This document shows, piece by piece, positions 6,053 through 6,210 of a stretch of DNA of 6,210 nucleotides (positions are counted from its first letter, which is position 1; each line of letters opens with the position of its first letter). The notes beneath the pieces are model-generated. The model ran no database searches and was not told where the DNA came from. It worked only from the letters and a program-made list of their open reading frames with translations. The position numbers were made by a program, and so were the translations under genes. The DNA is from Cyanobacteria bacterium UBA9971. Lineage in GTDB: Bacteria; Cyanobacteriota; Vampirovibrionia; Gastranaerophilales; UBA9971. The DNA is taken from positions 12,349 to 18,558 of the forward strand of contig DNRP01000079.1 of the NCBI GenBank assembly GCA_003499955.1, in the 5' to 3' direction.

Positions 6053-6058
6053 AGAGGT
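6053..6058 (+). promoter_or_regulatory. Ribosome-binding site of thrC
   Basis: AGAGGT is followed by 9 bases and the ATG at 6068. Sequence and spacing are the same as at hom (4713-4718), which supports both starts and similar translation of the two genes. It begins 10 bases after the repeat half-copy. Confidence 0.7.
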
Positions 6059-6067
6059 AAAACAATA

Positions 6068-6210
6068 ATGAACACAAAAAGCACACCATACACAGGATTA
6101 ATAAACAAATACAGAAATTTTTTACCGGCAAGCGAAAAAACACCTGTTGTAACAATAAACGAAGGCAACACACCGCTTATAAAAGCAGACAATCTGGCGA
6201 AAAAAATAGG
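6068..6210 (+). CDS. thrC: Threonine synthase, N-terminal part (cut by window end)
   Basis: Forty-seven codons are visible before the window ends. The protein starts MNTKSTPYTGLINKYRNFLP and continues with TPVVTINEGNTPLIKADNLAKKIG. The EGNTPL motif preceded by a GLI..YR.FLP segment is characteristic of the short, PLP-dependent threonine synthases that convert O-phosphohomoserine to threonine and phosphate. The Lys that binds PLP lies beyond the window. Its place directly after hom fits a threonine operon; thrB (homoserine kinase) is not between them and must lie downstream or elsewhere. The resemblance to cyanobacterial threonine synthases is from memory. Confidence 0.9.
   Translation, partial: MNTKSTPYTGLINKYRNFLPASEKTPVVTINEGNTPLIKADNLAKKI

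Overview
The window is AT-rich bacterial chromosomal DNA with ordinary housekeeping and signalling genes, tight spacing and clear Shine-Dalgarno sites. A heptose-phosphate isomerase (GmhA type) suggests a Gram-negative envelope with heptose-containing surface sugars. The hom and thrC products read to me as close to cyanobacterial-type sequences. With the low GC and the GTCATT-type interspersed palindromes, this would fit a non-photosynthetic cyanobacterial relative (Melainabacteria/Gastranaerophilales) or another uncultured Gram-negative lineage. That placement is an inference with low to moderate confidence.

Layout. Positions 1-96 hold the last 31 codons of a plus-strand gene. It converges on a minus-strand two-gene signalling unit: a soluble PAS histidine kinase (1544-2605) followed by a REC / GGDEF-like / REC protein (217-1572). 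The gap between the convergent ends is almost filled by a 96-bp palindromic repeat (109-204). Upstream of the kinase, on the same strand, is an exported M48 zinc metallopeptidase (2690-3532), with a good sigma-70 promoter (3568-3595) and a strong bidirectional terminator behind that (3631-3667). A gene-free AT-rich gap follows (3554-3898). Then come gmhA on the minus strand (3899-4474), a divergent intergenic region with a second repeat family (about 4521-4589), and on the plus strand hom (4728-5999) and the start of thrC (from 6068, cut by the window end). A half-copy of the first repeat family sits between hom and thrC.

How the genes work together. hom and thrC catalyse the third and last steps of threonine synthesis from aspartate and probably form one transcript; no thrB lies between them. 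The kinase and the receiver protein are probably partners. Most known functional sites of the receiver protein are lost: its first receiver lacks the phospho-acceptor Asp and the Lys, and its GGDEF-like domain lacks both the active-site signature and the inhibitory-site Arg. Only the C-terminal receiver keeps Asp and Lys, so it looks like a phospho-regulated adaptor rather than a cyclic-di-GMP enzyme.

I see no defence system, phage, insertion sequence or CRISPR array. The two most interesting items are the repeat family, whose copies differ only inside a small hairpin and do so by compensatory changes, and the degenerate double-receiver protein.
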